A stretch of DNA of 54,022 nt from Promethearchaeota archaeon (GCA_019057775.1 JAHLWT010000026.1:1-54022), one strand, 5' to 3'; shown: positions 20,929-29,287, counted from the stretch's first letter. Numbers and translations: made by a program. Notes: generated by a model from the letters alone, not told the origin.

Positions 20929-22401
20929 ATGATAAGTCAGGCTGGAAATAAATCATTAGATCTATTATTTAAACCAAAATCTGTAGCAATTTTTGAAGCT
21001 AAGGAGAAATTAAGTTATTTCATTCATGGTTTTAAATCACAAGGGTTCAATTTAGATAATCTATATTTAATCTCTCCCACGGAGGAAGAATTATTTGAGA
21101 TAAAGTGCTATAAATCTTTTAATCAGATTCCAGTTGATACAATTGATCTACTAATTTTAGCTGTAAGAAGAGAAAAATTAATTACATCTCTAAATGAGAT
21201 TACTTCACAAAAGAAAATCAAATTCATCCATATATTCACTGCTGGAACTGGAGAATTTGATGATGTCGGGGCGGAAATTGAAAAGGAACTCAAAGATTTT
21301 TTTGATAAAAATACTGAAATTCGCGGCATAGGTCCTAATTGTATGGGTGTATACTGTCCAAGTGGTCATAATGCTTATCTTCCTATGTTTCCAACGGATG
21401 ATGGAAATATAGGTTTAATATTTCACTCAGGTGACCTACATTCAAAGACTGTAAGGTTTGCTTATGGGAGATATAGACTCACCTTTTCTAAAGGAGCGAG
21501 TATAGGGAACTGTGTAAATTTGCAAGTGACGGATTTTTTAGAATATTTTAGTGACGATAGTGATATTGATATAATTGGAATTTACTTCGAAGGCTTTTCT
21601 AAATACCAAGAATGTGCGGGAAGGAAATTTTTTAAAGTACTATCCAAAATAACAAAACCAATTCTCTTCTTAAGAGGTGGCATGACTAAACGCGCTCGAT
21701 CTGCAGTATTAACTCATACTGGTTCTTTAGGATCAGATGAAAAACTATGGAATGCGATATATTCTCAAACTTCGTTAATTGAGGTAGGAAGTTCTTTAGA
21801 TGAATTGGTAGATGATTTATTTATGTTTCAAAGTTTCTTTAAGAAATATAGAAATTTACCCTTAGAGGATCAAATCAAATTATATCCGAAAGGCAAAAAT
21901 GTGTTGGTTATTTTATATTCAGGAGGATTAGGAATTATTGATACTGATACTCTTACAAAATTGGGACTAAATGTTCCTTTATTTGATGATAAAACTAAAG
22001 AAAAGTTAATGAATGTATACGCTATTAAAATAGGCTCACTTTCAAATCCGCTTGATTTACCTTGGGTTTCACGTTCTGAAAAGTATATGGAACTATGTAA
22101 GGCAGCTGTTAGTGAAAATATTGACCTTGTTGTAATGCACACTAATGTTTGGGGTAAAAGAGATCCCGCTAGATTTGAATCTTACTATAATAATCTTAAA
22201 ATGATCAGGGATTATATTGAGGATCAAAATAAGACTTTAATTTTAATATTAGCTGAAACGCCTCATCAGTATCGAAATGACTATCATGAACTACTCATTG
22301 ATGATGGATTTATCGTGTATCCTTCCATTGAAAGTGGAGCTAAATCATTTCTGAAGATGTATAATTATGGGAAAAAAATAAATAGACTATTTAAAATCTA
22401 A
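20929..22401 (+). CDS. NDP-forming acyl-CoA synthetase alpha-subunit-like protein, copy 2
   Basis: A 490-residue tandem paralogue of the preceding gene, with the same three-domain order and nearly identical landmarks: FIHIFTAGTGEFDD, GIGPNCMGVYCPSG, FHSGDLHSK, LTHTGSLG with the candidate phospho-His, and IGSLSNPLDLPWV. Divergence along the full length shows an old duplication. No ATP-grasp domain follows. The stop codon overlaps the start of the EamA transporter gene by one base (TAATG), so the pair is coupled. Either the two copies form a heteromer served by a beta subunit elsewhere, or they have been recruited for CoA-ester sensing. Confidence 0.85.
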   Translation: MISQAGNKSLDLLFKPKSVAIFEAKEKLSYFIHGFKSQGFNLDNLYLISPTEEELFEIKCYKSFNQIPVDTIDLLILAVRREKLITSLNEITSQKKIKFIHIFTAGTGEFDDVGAEIEKELKDFFDKNTEIRGIGPNCMGVYCPSGHNAYLPMFPTDDGNIGLIFHSGDLHSKTVRFAYGRYRLTFSKGASIGNCVNLQVTDFLEYFSDDSDIDIIGIYFEGFSKYQECAGRKFFKVLSKITKPILFLRGGMTKRARSAVLTHTGSLGSDEKLWNAIYSQTSLIEVGSSLDELVDDLFMFQSFFKKYRNLPLEDQIKLYPKGKNVLVILYSGGLGIIDTDTLTKLGLNVPLFDDKTKEKLMNVYAIKIGSLSNPLDLPWVSRSEKYMELCKAAVSENIDLVVMHTNVWGKRDPARFESYYNNLKMIRDYIEDQNKTLILILAETPHQYRNDYHELLIDDGFIVYPSIESGAKSFLKMYNYGKKINRLFKI

Positions 22402-23351
22402 TGACTGGAGAATTAACCGCAATTTTAGCTGTGCTTACGTTTGTTGTCTCAAATGTAATCTTTAGAAAAACAGAACACGAAGCAAGTCCAGCTTATATAA
22501 ACTTTTTCCGTACAGGGATTGGTACATTAACTTTTTTTATTATAGCTATAATATTGAATGTTTTTGTTATGATTTTTTTAATACCTTTAGAGATTTGGAT
22601 TTTTTTAATTATTAGTTTTGTATTTGGTCAAGTTGTGGGTGATACTGCATATTTTAATGCGCAAAAGGAATTAGGGACAACTATTGCTATAGCAGTTTCA
22701 ATGACATTCCCACTCTTTACATTTATACTTGCTGTATTATTTTTAAATCAACCTTTTGATGTTAGGGTGATTTTATCGATATTATTGATTGGTTGTGGAA
22801 TTACAATAATAGGTAAAAGTAAAGTTGCATCAGATAATAATGATATGGCAAATAAATCCTCTGAAACAAAAACATTACTTTCATTAAAAGCTATTGGTTT
22901 CGGATTAATTGCATCCTTAGGATGGGCAGGAGGTTTAATAATAATAGATTTTGCTACTAATGAAATTGATCAGATACTCCAATCAGAGCAAAGTATTAGT
23001 TCCATAATCGGAAATGTCATTAGATTTCCTTTTGCTTCATTGATGTTAACTTCAATGGTGTTGAGAGAAAATTATTATAGAAAGAAGAATGAAATCCAAA
23101 ATAGCCATAAAAGATCTTTGAAAACATATATTCTATTATTAGTTGGAGCACTTATAGGAACATCCTTAGGAGCTTATCTCTATACTGAAGCCGCTCGAAC
23201 GGCGGGAGCAACCATCATGTCATTAATCGCGAGTGCGAGCCCCTTATTTGCTCTTCCTATTACGTATTTTATAAATAATGAGAAAATTTCGAAATTAGGA
23301 TTTGCTGGTGTAGTTTTAACAATAACAGGAGTTATCGGCATCTTAATATAA
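22401..23351 (+). CDS. EamA-family (DMT superfamily) transporter
   Basis: A 316-residue protein with ten predicted helices in two repeated five-helix halves, the EamA layout. Typical blocks are FRKTEHEASPAYINFFRTG and FGQVVGDTAYFNAQKELGTT in the first half, and IGTSLGAYLYTEAARTAGAT then SASPLFALPITYF in the second. Such carriers export metabolites, often amino acids or nucleotide sugars; the substrate is not evident. It is translationally coupled to the second CoA-synthetase-like gene, so it may move a product or substrate of that pathway. Confidence 0.88.
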   Translation: MTGELTAILAVLTFVVSNVIFRKTEHEASPAYINFFRTGIGTLTFFIIAIILNVFVMIFLIPLEIWIFLIISFVFGQVVGDTAYFNAQKELGTTIAIAVSMTFPLFTFILAVLFLNQPFDVRVILSILLIGCGITIIGKSKVASDNNDMANKSSETKTLLSLKAIGFGLIASLGWAGGLIIIDFATNEIDQILQSEQSISSIIGNVIRFPFASLMLTSMVLRENYYRKKNEIQNSHKRSLKTYILLLVGALIGTSLGAYLYTEAARTAGATIMSLIASASPLFALPITYFINNEKISKLGFAGVVLTITGVIGILI

Positions 23352-23387
23352 CTCTTCTATGCTAAAAATGAGTCATATTACTATTTA

Positions 23388-24467
23388 CTATTCATAGTAT
23401 TGTTTAAAGAGCTCAAGTTCATCGGAAATTTCTTTTAATTTTTCTAATTCTTTTGCTGTAGGAGGTTCTTCTCCATAAATATCATATTCCTTTAATTTTA
23501 AGCTTTTCCTTACTTGTTGTTCTAATCGATTTATCTTCTGTTTTGTTGCGAAAAATTTAATGAGCTTGAATTTCAATTTTGTAATTTTCTTCTCCCATTC
23601 TCTCGTAAAATCACCATCCTGAATTTCTTTCAAAATTTCTTTCATGGAAGGTTTAAGAGGTAATTTACGAAATCGAATTCCTCTACTCATAGCACCATAT
23701 TGACTTGTTTGGGAATGAAAATCTATTTGTTTTATTAATCCTACATCTGCCATCTTCTTATAAGTATATGCCATTTCACTACTCATGTACATTTCGATTA
23801 AAACAGCTTCAGGAGGATATCCGGCATCAATCAGAGTGTAGATACTCGTGAGTAAAACCCTTCCAAACGCAGGACCAAATGCTTGCTCGTTAAATAAATC
23901 AAGTTCAGCTTCTTGTTTGAAAGTGAGCATAATTACACCTTTTTTTAGAGTCCCAATTCCTTTAGATAAAGCTAGTAAAGTCCTTTTAGCTTGCCCAGAA
24001 TGGTCTTGTTCAATAGCCACAAAGCTAAAAAATCCTTCATTTTTAAGAAAATTCTCTCTTACACCTACACCAATCATTCTTGGAGCTATTAATATAATAT
24101 CAACATTCTCAGGAGGTTTTAAGAGTTTGAAGCCAATATTATAACCACTGGCGAAAACTAGAGTTGAGTTAGGCTTAATGTTTGGCTTAATTTCCTTCTC
24201 AAAGACTTCATTCATAATCTCATCAGGAATTAATATAAAAATAATATCAGATTTCTCAATAGCTTCTTCTATTGAAAATACTGAAAAATTGTCATTTAGA
24301 GCAATTTTTTTAAATTTATCCTTAATATTGCCAACAATTACGTTTAATCCCGAATCTCTCAAATTCAGAGCTTGTGCTCTCCCTTGGTTCCCATAGCCAA
24401 CAATACTTATAGTTTTTTCCTTTAATAATGAAAGATCTTCATCTTCCTCATGAAAAATATCAACCAT
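23388..24467 (-). CDS. Divergent ketol-acid reductoisomerase-like protein
   Basis: The 359 residues follow the layout of class I KARI (IlvC). A Rossmann NAD(P) site, GYGNQGRAQA, lies at 24-33, and the C-terminal knotted helical domain has DLFNEQ with Asp190 and Glu194, GYPPE at 216-220, Glu225 and SQTSQYG. Three usual active-site residues differ: AHGF is ASGY (Ser107), the APKGPGH loop is APRMIGV, and the second Glu of FECLHE is Ser229. No other branched-chain amino acid gene is nearby. The C-terminal 60 residues are an extra charged helical extension. The fold assignment is firm; real KARI activity is doubtful. Confidence 0.8.
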   Translation of the reverse strand: MVDIFHEEDEDLSLLKEKTISIVGYGNQGRAQALNLRDSGLNVIVGNIKDKFKKIALNDNFSVFSIEEAIEKSDIIFILIPDEIMNEVFEKEIKPNIKPNSTLVFASGYNIGFKLLKPPENVDIILIAPRMIGVGVRENFLKNEGFFSFVAIEQDHSGQAKRTLLALSKGIGTLKKGVIMLTFKQEAELDLFNEQAFGPAFGRVLLTSIYTLIDAGYPPEAVLIEMYMSSEMAYTYKKMADVGLIKQIDFHSQTSQYGAMSRGIRFRKLPLKPSMKEILKEIQDGDFTREWEKKITKLKFKLIKFFATKQKINRLEQQVRKSLKLKEYDIYGEEPPTAKELEKLKEISDELELFKQYYE

Positions 24468-24530
24468 TACGATCCTACCTTAAATTAGTATAAATAAATA
24501 AAAAAGAAAAAACATATCGATAACGACTTT

Positions 24531-25142
24531 TTAGATTAGTTTATCGTAATCTAGTTTATTCTTGATTAATATTTTAATAACGAGATTTTTAAAAATTTCT
24601 TTAATATTATAATTATCCTTCGATGATGTCTTGTAAAAATCAACTTCATTATGTCGTTGCATAAATCGATCAACAACTAAATCATCTACTTTAGATTTTT
24701 CATCAGCAGTTTTAACTAGATCGTGTTTTGCTCCAATACACATTCTTGGTGTATAGCCATGATGATATTCCCCTAACTTTTCATACCACCAATCTAATCT
24801 CAATAATGTTTGAAGATCTACTAAATTAAAAACCATGAAAATTCCGTTAGCTCCGTTAATGTAGTATGGAAATAGTTTTTTGAATTGTTCTCGCCCGCCA
24901 AAATCCCAAATACTTATCCTAACGAAAGTATTTTCACCATTTACGATGATTGGAAAGTCAATTGTATAGAATTCAATCCCAAGAGTTTCACTGGTATTCA
25001 CATCAAATGTATTGAAGCACAATCTCTTCGCAATACATGTTTTTCCTACTCTTTCTTGACCAAGGATACAGACTTTGAAAATATAAATGGGCTTTTGGCT
25101 GTCTTCGTTTACTTTATAAACCATATCGTTATTACCAGACAT
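24531..25142 (-). CDS. Small GTPase with altered switch II and G4 motif
   Basis: A 203-residue Ras-like domain. The P-loop is GQERVGKTC, switch I includes TSETLGIEF, and G5 is TSSK. Switch II reads WDFGGREQF, so the catalytic Gln is Arg. The G4 motif NKxD is AKHD within GAKHDL. The protein should bind nucleotide, but base specificity and hydrolysis may differ from normal Ras. The middle (PYYINGANGIFMVFNLVD) is typical of Asgard GTPases. It stands alone between the KARI-like gene and an unknown divergent gene. No lipid-attachment Cys is seen. Confidence 0.88.
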   Translation of the reverse strand: MSGNNDMVYKVNEDSQKPIYIFKVCILGQERVGKTCIAKRLCFNTFDVNTSETLGIEFYTIDFPIIVNGENTFVRISIWDFGGREQFKKLFPYYINGANGIFMVFNLVDLQTLLRLDWWYEKLGEYHHGYTPRMCIGAKHDLVKTADEKSKVDDLVVDRFMQRHNEVDFYKTSSKDNYNIKEIFKNLVIKILIKNKLDYDKLI

Positions 25143-25248
25143 AATTAAGTTACTTTTTTTTGTTAATAAAAATAAACCTTATAATAAAAAATAAAAGTCT
25201 AAATTAATAAATATTAAACTTATACTAAAAGTTAATTTATTAGATATT

Positions 25249-25713
25249 TTGAGAGAAAAAGATCTTTTCCCGGATTATCAACCTAAGAGAACTCCAGACA
25301 CAGTTTATGATTATTTACGGAAGCCTGATTCTAAAGTTTTTATAGTTCTTAATAAAATTTCCCATCCTTCCCTTGATAACCTAAAAATGATTATAGATTT
25401 ATTTAAAAAGTATAAAATTGAAGCACAGGAAAAACCTGGAGAATATCGACCAAGTAATATTGTCTTGGGAGCTGATCCCGATCAATATTATCCTTCAGAA
25501 GAAGAGATCCTTACCTCTGAATTAGGCAAAATGATTAAATTTACACTTGAGACAAATTCAAAACAAAAAATTGAGGATGTTAAGCAAAGAGAAGGTATTA
25601 CATCTCAAACACTCGATTTTAACGAAATCTACTATCGCCATGTTGATGTTATGGGTTCTGGTCGTTTTTTTTATGCCGAAAGAAAAAATCAGGAAGTAAA
25701 ACTACTTCTATAA
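25249..25713 (+). CDS. Uncharacterised protein, 154 residues
   Basis: A soluble, charged protein starting at TTG (MREKDLFPDYQPKR). It has a likely alpha/beta first half (SKVFIVLNKISHPSLDNLK, then MIIDLFKKYKIEAQEKPGEY), an acidic helix (YYPSEEEILTSELGKMIK), and ends in RHVDVMGSGRFFYAERKNQE. I recognise no catalytic motif or known domain. It diverges from the GTPase gene at 25142, with a 106-base shared upstream region, and its end overlaps by 6 bases the end of a convergent two-helix small frame. Codon use and composition look like those of real genes around it. Confidence 0.6.
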   Translation: MREKDLFPDYQPKRTPDTVYDYLRKPDSKVFIVLNKISHPSLDNLKMIIDLFKKYKIEAQEKPGEYRPSNIVLGADPDQYYPSEEEILTSELGKMIKFTLETNSKQKIEDVKQREGITSQTLDFNEIYYRHVDVMGSGRFFYAERKNQEVKLLL

Positions 25714-25899
25714 GCTTCCTATAAGGAAGAAACCCACGGTAAAAGTAATACCTACTATAATTATTAATGCAGCGAGTAAAGGTGCTATATTATTCCCTCT
25801 CCTGTAATAACTAATGATAAGTCCAATAAGAATCCCAAGAATTACTAAACAAATAATAAACGGTACAAGTATTTCAAATGGATCTAGAATAATAATTAT
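25708..25899 (-). CDS. Possible two-helix small membrane protein
   Basis: A minus-strand frame of up to 63 codons encodes two clear hydrophobic helices: ILVPFIICLVILGILIGLII and, after SYYRRGNNIAP, LLAALIIIVGITFTVGFFLI. A basic loop separates them, as expected for a hairpin in the membrane. There is no ATG, GTG or TTG at the start of the open frame; only ATA and ATT codons are available just after the in-frame stop. It may use a rare start, carry a sequencing error or be a pseudogene. Confidence 0.4.
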   Translation of the reverse strand: MIIILDPFEILVPFIICLVILGILIGLIISYYRRGNNIAPLLAALIIIVGITFTVGFFLIGSL

Positions 25900-25968
25900 T
25901 CAACACCAACGAAAAGAAATTAACCTTATCAAAAAACTCTAAATATAAAAATTTTAGTAAACAAGTTT

Positions 25969-27045
25969 TTATATATCTTTTATAGACTGCTGATTAAAAA
26001 GTTTTAAAACTATCTTTCCCTTCTCCTGGATCTCTACATAGGATGGTTGCATGTGCTGCCAGGAACCAGAATTGGTAATAGATACATATGTGTTATTAAT
26101 TTTTTCATAAGTTACTCCCTTAATATGAGAATGCCCATAGATTACATGGTTTATTTTTGATAACTTATAGACATCATCTTCTAAAAATTCTTTAATTTCT
26201 TCATTGTAATAATCAGGTTTACTTGCACGTTCCCATTTTTTCATAATACGCATATTTACTTTAATCAAGTTAAATTCCAAAATGCTCAGCTCGGAAAAAA
26301 GTTGATCACTTTCTTCAATTGGAATGGATTTCACCTTTGCTAACTCTTCTTTCATTTGTTTGAAAGTGATAGGTTTAATCTTTCTCCCATTTTTGATAAC
26401 TAGATTCCAGAAATAATCATAGGTTTCTTTTATTTCAAATTTATTGTTAGAAATTAGAGCTTTCCATAATTGCCCAACAAAAAAACGATAAATTTCACTA
26501 TCAAATTGAAATCCATGAGCCATTAAACACTCATAATCGTCTCCTAACTCAAGACCTTTAACTTTTATTTGCGCGATTGGATTTCTATTTATTTGATCTC
26601 TTGTTTCATATAGAAACAACTGATCCTCATTATTGTTCTTTTTCAGAATTATATATTGATAATATAAATTCTCAGCAAACAGATCTTCGGAACCTAGTTT
26701 CTTAAATTTGATTAAGAACTTTTTTTCTCTGCGTTTAAATTTCGCATCATAATCTCCAGTAACTGGAATTTCATGATTACCAAGAAGGAAAATGAGATTC
26801 AACGATTCTTTAATTTTTAATAGGAGTGTAAAGATTTCCTGGATTTTTTCATCTTGTAATAGATTTGCAGGAACATCTGTACATAAATCAAGAAAGTCTC
26901 CCATTATTATGAGTGTTTGTAACTCATTCCCGAACACTCCATTAATAATCTTTCTTAAAAATTGAATAAATAAATCAATTTCACAATCCAAAGAGCCAAC
27001 ATGAATATCAGAAACTATTAGTATTATAGGTTTGATTTCACTCAT
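25969..27045 (-). CDS. Calcineurin-like metallophosphoesterase
   Basis: A 358-residue enzyme with the five signature metal-binding blocks: SDIHVG (DxH), GDFLD, GNHE, the His in LMAHGFQ, and YGHSHIKG (GHxH). These bind a two-metal centre that hydrolyses phosphoesters. About 150 extra residues of helical, charged sequence sit between the GNHE and GHSH blocks (for example RFFVGQLWKALISNNKFEIK). The best general match is the LpxH-like branch of soluble phosphoesterases. The substrate is unknown. It is the leftward gene of a divergent pair with the histone gene, separated by 487 bases. Confidence 0.88.
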   Translation of the reverse strand: MSEIKPIILIVSDIHVGSLDCEIDLFIQFLRKIINGVFGNELQTLIIMGDFLDLCTDVPANLLQDEKIQEIFTLLLKIKESLNLIFLLGNHEIPVTGDYDAKFKRREKKFLIKFKKLGSEDLFAENLYYQYIILKKNNNEDQLFLYETRDQINRNPIAQIKVKGLELGDDYECLMAHGFQFDSEIYRFFVGQLWKALISNNKFEIKETYDYFWNLVIKNGRKIKPITFKQMKEELAKVKSIPIEESDQLFSELSILEFNLIKVNMRIMKKWERASKPDYYNEEIKEFLEDDVYKLSKINHVIYGHSHIKGVTYEKINNTYVSITNSGSWQHMQPSYVEIQEKGKIVLKLFNQQSIKDI

Positions 27046-27296
27046 TTTTTAAAACTTCTTTCTCAATCAAATAATAATGTTGATCAACTGTTTTATAACC
27101 TAGTATCGAGTAAAAAATTATAAAACTTCTTATGTTTATTTCGTAATTGAAAAATGTTAATTCTACTATTTATTAAAAAGCTCCATTTAATGATTTAATA
27201 CAATCTTATATATATAAATGTTTAAAACATTTATTTAATATACTGATCATTTATTTTCAATCATAAATTTTTATTGTATTATAGTATAGTAATTAT

Positions 27297-27343
27297 GATC
27301 TGATCACAAACTGATTAATATGATCTCAAGAGTTGATCAGATC
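27297..27343. repeat. 10-base inverted repeat rich in GATC
   Basis: GATCTGATCA at 27297-27306 and its exact reverse complement TGATCAGATC at 27334-27343 flank a 27-base centre that contains another GATC. Each arm itself contains a TGATCA palindrome. It lies 190 bases upstream of the histone gene. Confidence 0.75.
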
Positions 27344-27454
27344 TTATGATCCGAATTTACTACTTAAAAAAAAAAAAATTATCGCCAATGGATTTTTTTG
27401 TCGATTAAAATGAGTGGATCAAATTCATCGGATTATTTGTCACCAACCAACAAA

Positions 27455-27464
27455 TTTAAATATA
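27455..27464 (+). promoter_or_regulatory. TATA box of the histone gene
   Basis: The sequence tttaaatata, preceded by a purine-containing BRE-like stretch (ccaacaaa), lies 69-78 bases before the histone start. Transcription from about 27485-27490 would leave a leader of about 45 bases that contains the strong ribosome-binding site gtggagga at 27521-27528. Confidence 0.55.
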
Positions 27465-27532
27465 AGAAATACTAATTTAAATTTAGTAAAAAAACTAATT
27501 AAAACAAATATTAAAAAGTGGAGGAATAAAAA

Positions 27533-27739
27533 ATGGCTGCATTTGCATGGAGTCCACTACGGGCTCTAATGAAAAAAGCTGGAGCTGAAATCGTAAGTCG
27601 AGCAGCAGTTGATAAGTTAATGGATTGGTTAGAAGAATACGCTAAAACATTAACTGGTTGCGCGCTTGATATTGCAAAACACTCCCGTCGTAAGAAAGTA
27701 ACTAATGGAGATATGAAAATAGCAATTACTTTAGTGTAA
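27533..27739 (+). CDS. Archaeal histone
   Basis: A 68-residue histone-fold protein that wraps DNA. The three-helix layout is clear: SPLRALMKKAGAEIVSR (helix 1), AAVDKLMDWLEEYAKTLTGC (long helix 2), and IAKHSRRKKVTNGDMKIAI (loop and helix 3). The pair RKKVTNGDM corresponds to the conserved loop 2 and Asp of the R-D clamp. It has no N-terminal Lys-rich tail beyond MAAFAW, so it is of the tailless HMf type. A strong ribosome-binding site, TATA box and T-run terminator mark a highly expressed single gene. Confidence 0.93.
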   Translation: MAAFAWSPLRALMKKAGAEIVSRAAVDKLMDWLEEYAKTLTGCALDIAKHSRRKKVTNGDMKIAITLV

Positions 27740-27796
27740 ATCAATAATTACACTCTAAAATTTTGCATGTTTCATTATCCAAGCAATAAATTCTAA

Positions 27797-27807
27797 TTTT
27801 TTTTTTT
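27797..27807 (+). terminator. T-run terminator after the histone gene
   Basis: Eleven consecutive T residues lie 58 bases past the histone stop codon on the coding strand, followed by further T-rich sequence. This is a typical archaeal oligo-T terminator. Confidence 0.6.
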
Positions 27808-27848
27808 AATTTCTAAATTAAATTACAAATTTTTTTAAAAATTATTTA

Positions 27849-28078
27849 CTATTCAGTTTTCTTAGTATTCCATTTCCAGGCATAGTTTATTACATCTTGT
27901 TTGCAGATAGAAACACATCTTCCACATAAGATACAGTCTGCATCATATATGTCCCAGATTGAACTAAAGAGTTAACACCAAGTCCCATTTCACAGGATCT
28001 TGAGCATTTTTTACATTTTGTACACTTTTGAGTATCTGCTTCTAAATGCAGTGAAGGATATTTAAGTTCTAAATACAT
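27849..28078 (-). pseudogene. Frameshifted two-cluster ferredoxin-like gene (NapH-tail-like)
   Basis: The frame from ATG at 28078 encodes YPSLHLEADTQK, then CTKCKKCSRSC, a complete CxxCxxCxxxC site, then EMGLGVNSLVQS. The second site, CILCGRCVSIC, with KQDVINYAWKW and a stop at 27849-27851, lies in the -1 frame; the switch occurs near 27960. One missing base would restore a protein of about 76 residues holding two [4Fe-4S] clusters. The sequence resembles the cytosolic tail of NapH-type membrane iron-sulfur proteins, whose membrane helices are absent here, with an in-frame stop upstream. It is either a decayed fragment, a sequencing error or, least likely, a programmed frameshift. Confidence 0.7.
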
Positions 28079-28352
28079 AAAATTGCTTCTAAATCTAAAT
28101 CTCTAAATTCCCTGATCTCGCAATTTTTTAGCAGAATAATGATATTAGGATACAACTTTAAAAATTTATTATATTTCAAATATAAACTTCTGACTTTTTT
28201 TTATTATGTTTAATTTAATCAGTTTTACTATTTTGGCGATAAGCATTAAATATTAATCTGATTTTACTTAAATCATCAATCGACAAAATTTAGAATTTTA
28301 TAAATTCTTAGATTGTTAAAGACAAAAATTGAGGAGATGTCGTTTATCATCT

Positions 28353-28517
28353 ATGGAAATTAAATATATTGATTTAGGGAACGGAAGAAAGGATTGTTTT
28401 TATGTTTTGAATGGAGAATGTTATCATATAGAACGCATTTCTAATAATTGTAAAAGGGGAGGTTGTAAATTTTATCGATCAGGGATTCCTCTAATAAAAA
28501 AGCAGGGTAAAAATTAA
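28353..28517 (+). CDS. Small Cys-rich protein
   Basis: A 54-residue frame from ATG at 28353 (MEIKYIDLGNGRKDCF). Cys residues occur in the pattern C..(8)..C..(9)..C....C (DCFYVLNGECYHIERISNN, then CKRGGCKFY). This could be one metal site. A purine-rich sequence, gaggagatg at 28331-28339, lies about 14 bases upstream and may be its ribosome-binding site; it also overlaps an alternative TTG start at 28329. No family is recognised. It ends about 60 bases from the convergent QueG-like gene. Confidence 0.5.
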   Translation: MEIKYIDLGNGRKDCFYVLNGECYHIERISNNCKRGGCKFYRSGIPLIKKQGKN

Positions 28518-28578
28518 CTATTTTATACTCAACAAACATTGAAATTGACAACAAGAAGAAACCGGGGGAAGAATTAGT

Positions 28579-29238
28579 TTAGTAATTTTTTTTTCCGATT
28601 GGACAAGATTCAATACATACATTACACCATAAACGAGTAAAATTTGAAAGCTTTTTCCAATTAGTGTGATTATAATCAAGACAGAGCGCTTTATCATACT
28701 TCCCATTATTAAAAGCAGCAGCAGGACAGGCTTCAATGCAAATATTGCATTCTTTACAGAAATTACTCTCAAAGATGGGTTTTCCGAAGACTAAAGGTGC
28801 TGTTGTAACAATTGCTCTAAGGCGAACTTGGGAGCCATACTTTTTAGTGATGAGGAGATTATTTTTACCTACTGGCCCTATTCCCGCAAGAGCAGCAGAA
28901 TCTTTCAAGAAAAGTCCAGGATTATATTGGATTACCTTAGATTCATATCCCTGTTTATGGAGAAATTTAGATATGGAATTACAATAATTTTTCAAGACAG
29001 AATCAGCGAACTGAATACTTTTTCCAATTTCCTCGTTTTTACTCCACACATCAAGCATAATGTCATATAAATGTATTCCTACAATGATGGTAGACTTGGT
29101 TCCTTTTAAGAATGTGTCGGGTTGGTTTTCTTCCGGAAAACGATTAAATAGCATTGGATCTGCAAAACCTATGACGTCTATGCCAACTTTCCTACTATAT
29201 TCTATTATTTTTTCGGTTAATTCTTGCTTTTGATCCAT
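28579..29238 (-). CDS. QueG-like iron-sulfur protein (epoxyqueuosine reductase family)
   Basis: A 219-residue protein with an N-terminal region typical of the family (VGIDVIGFADPMLFNRF) and a core block GLFLKDSAALAGIGPVGKNN followed by LLITKKYGSQVRLRAIVT. The C-terminus has two ferredoxin-type sites: CKECNICIEACP and CNVCIESCPIG. This order (GxGxxGKxxLL, then two Cys clusters) is that of QueG, which uses cobalamin and iron-sulfur clusters. It is much shorter than bacterial QueG (about 350) and lacks the HEAT-like C-terminus, so it belongs to the archaeal QueG-like branch whose reaction is not established. It ends 50 bases from the next leftward gene. Confidence 0.8.
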   Translation of the reverse strand: MDQKQELTEKIIEYSRKVGIDVIGFADPMLFNRFPEENQPDTFLKGTKSTIIVGIHLYDIMLDVWSKNEEIGKSIQFADSVLKNYCNSISKFLHKQGYESKVIQYNPGLFLKDSAALAGIGPVGKNNLLITKKYGSQVRLRAIVTTAPLVFGKPIFESNFCKECNICIEACPAAAFNNGKYDKALCLDYNHTNWKKLSNFTRLWCNVCIESCPIGKKNY

Positions 29239-29287
29239 ATTAAACGTAAAAAATAAAATTATTATAATGGATAATTTATTTCCATTT

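Larger units (their letters stand above)
27046..27532. other. Long divergent intergenic region upstream of the histone gene
   Basis: This 487-base region between the phosphoesterase and histone genes holds no protein-like frame. It contains several GATC sites between 27244 and 27352, an inverted repeat, an 11-base A run near 27366, and a promoter for the histone gene. It could carry long-range control sites or a special structural element. Confidence 0.5.

Noticed and set aside
27849..28078. Selenocysteine or programmed frameshift in the iron-sulfur gene
   Set aside because: The break is a frame change, not a TGA in frame. There is no slippery heptamer at the switch point and no SECIS-like element nearby, so decay or sequencing error is preferred.
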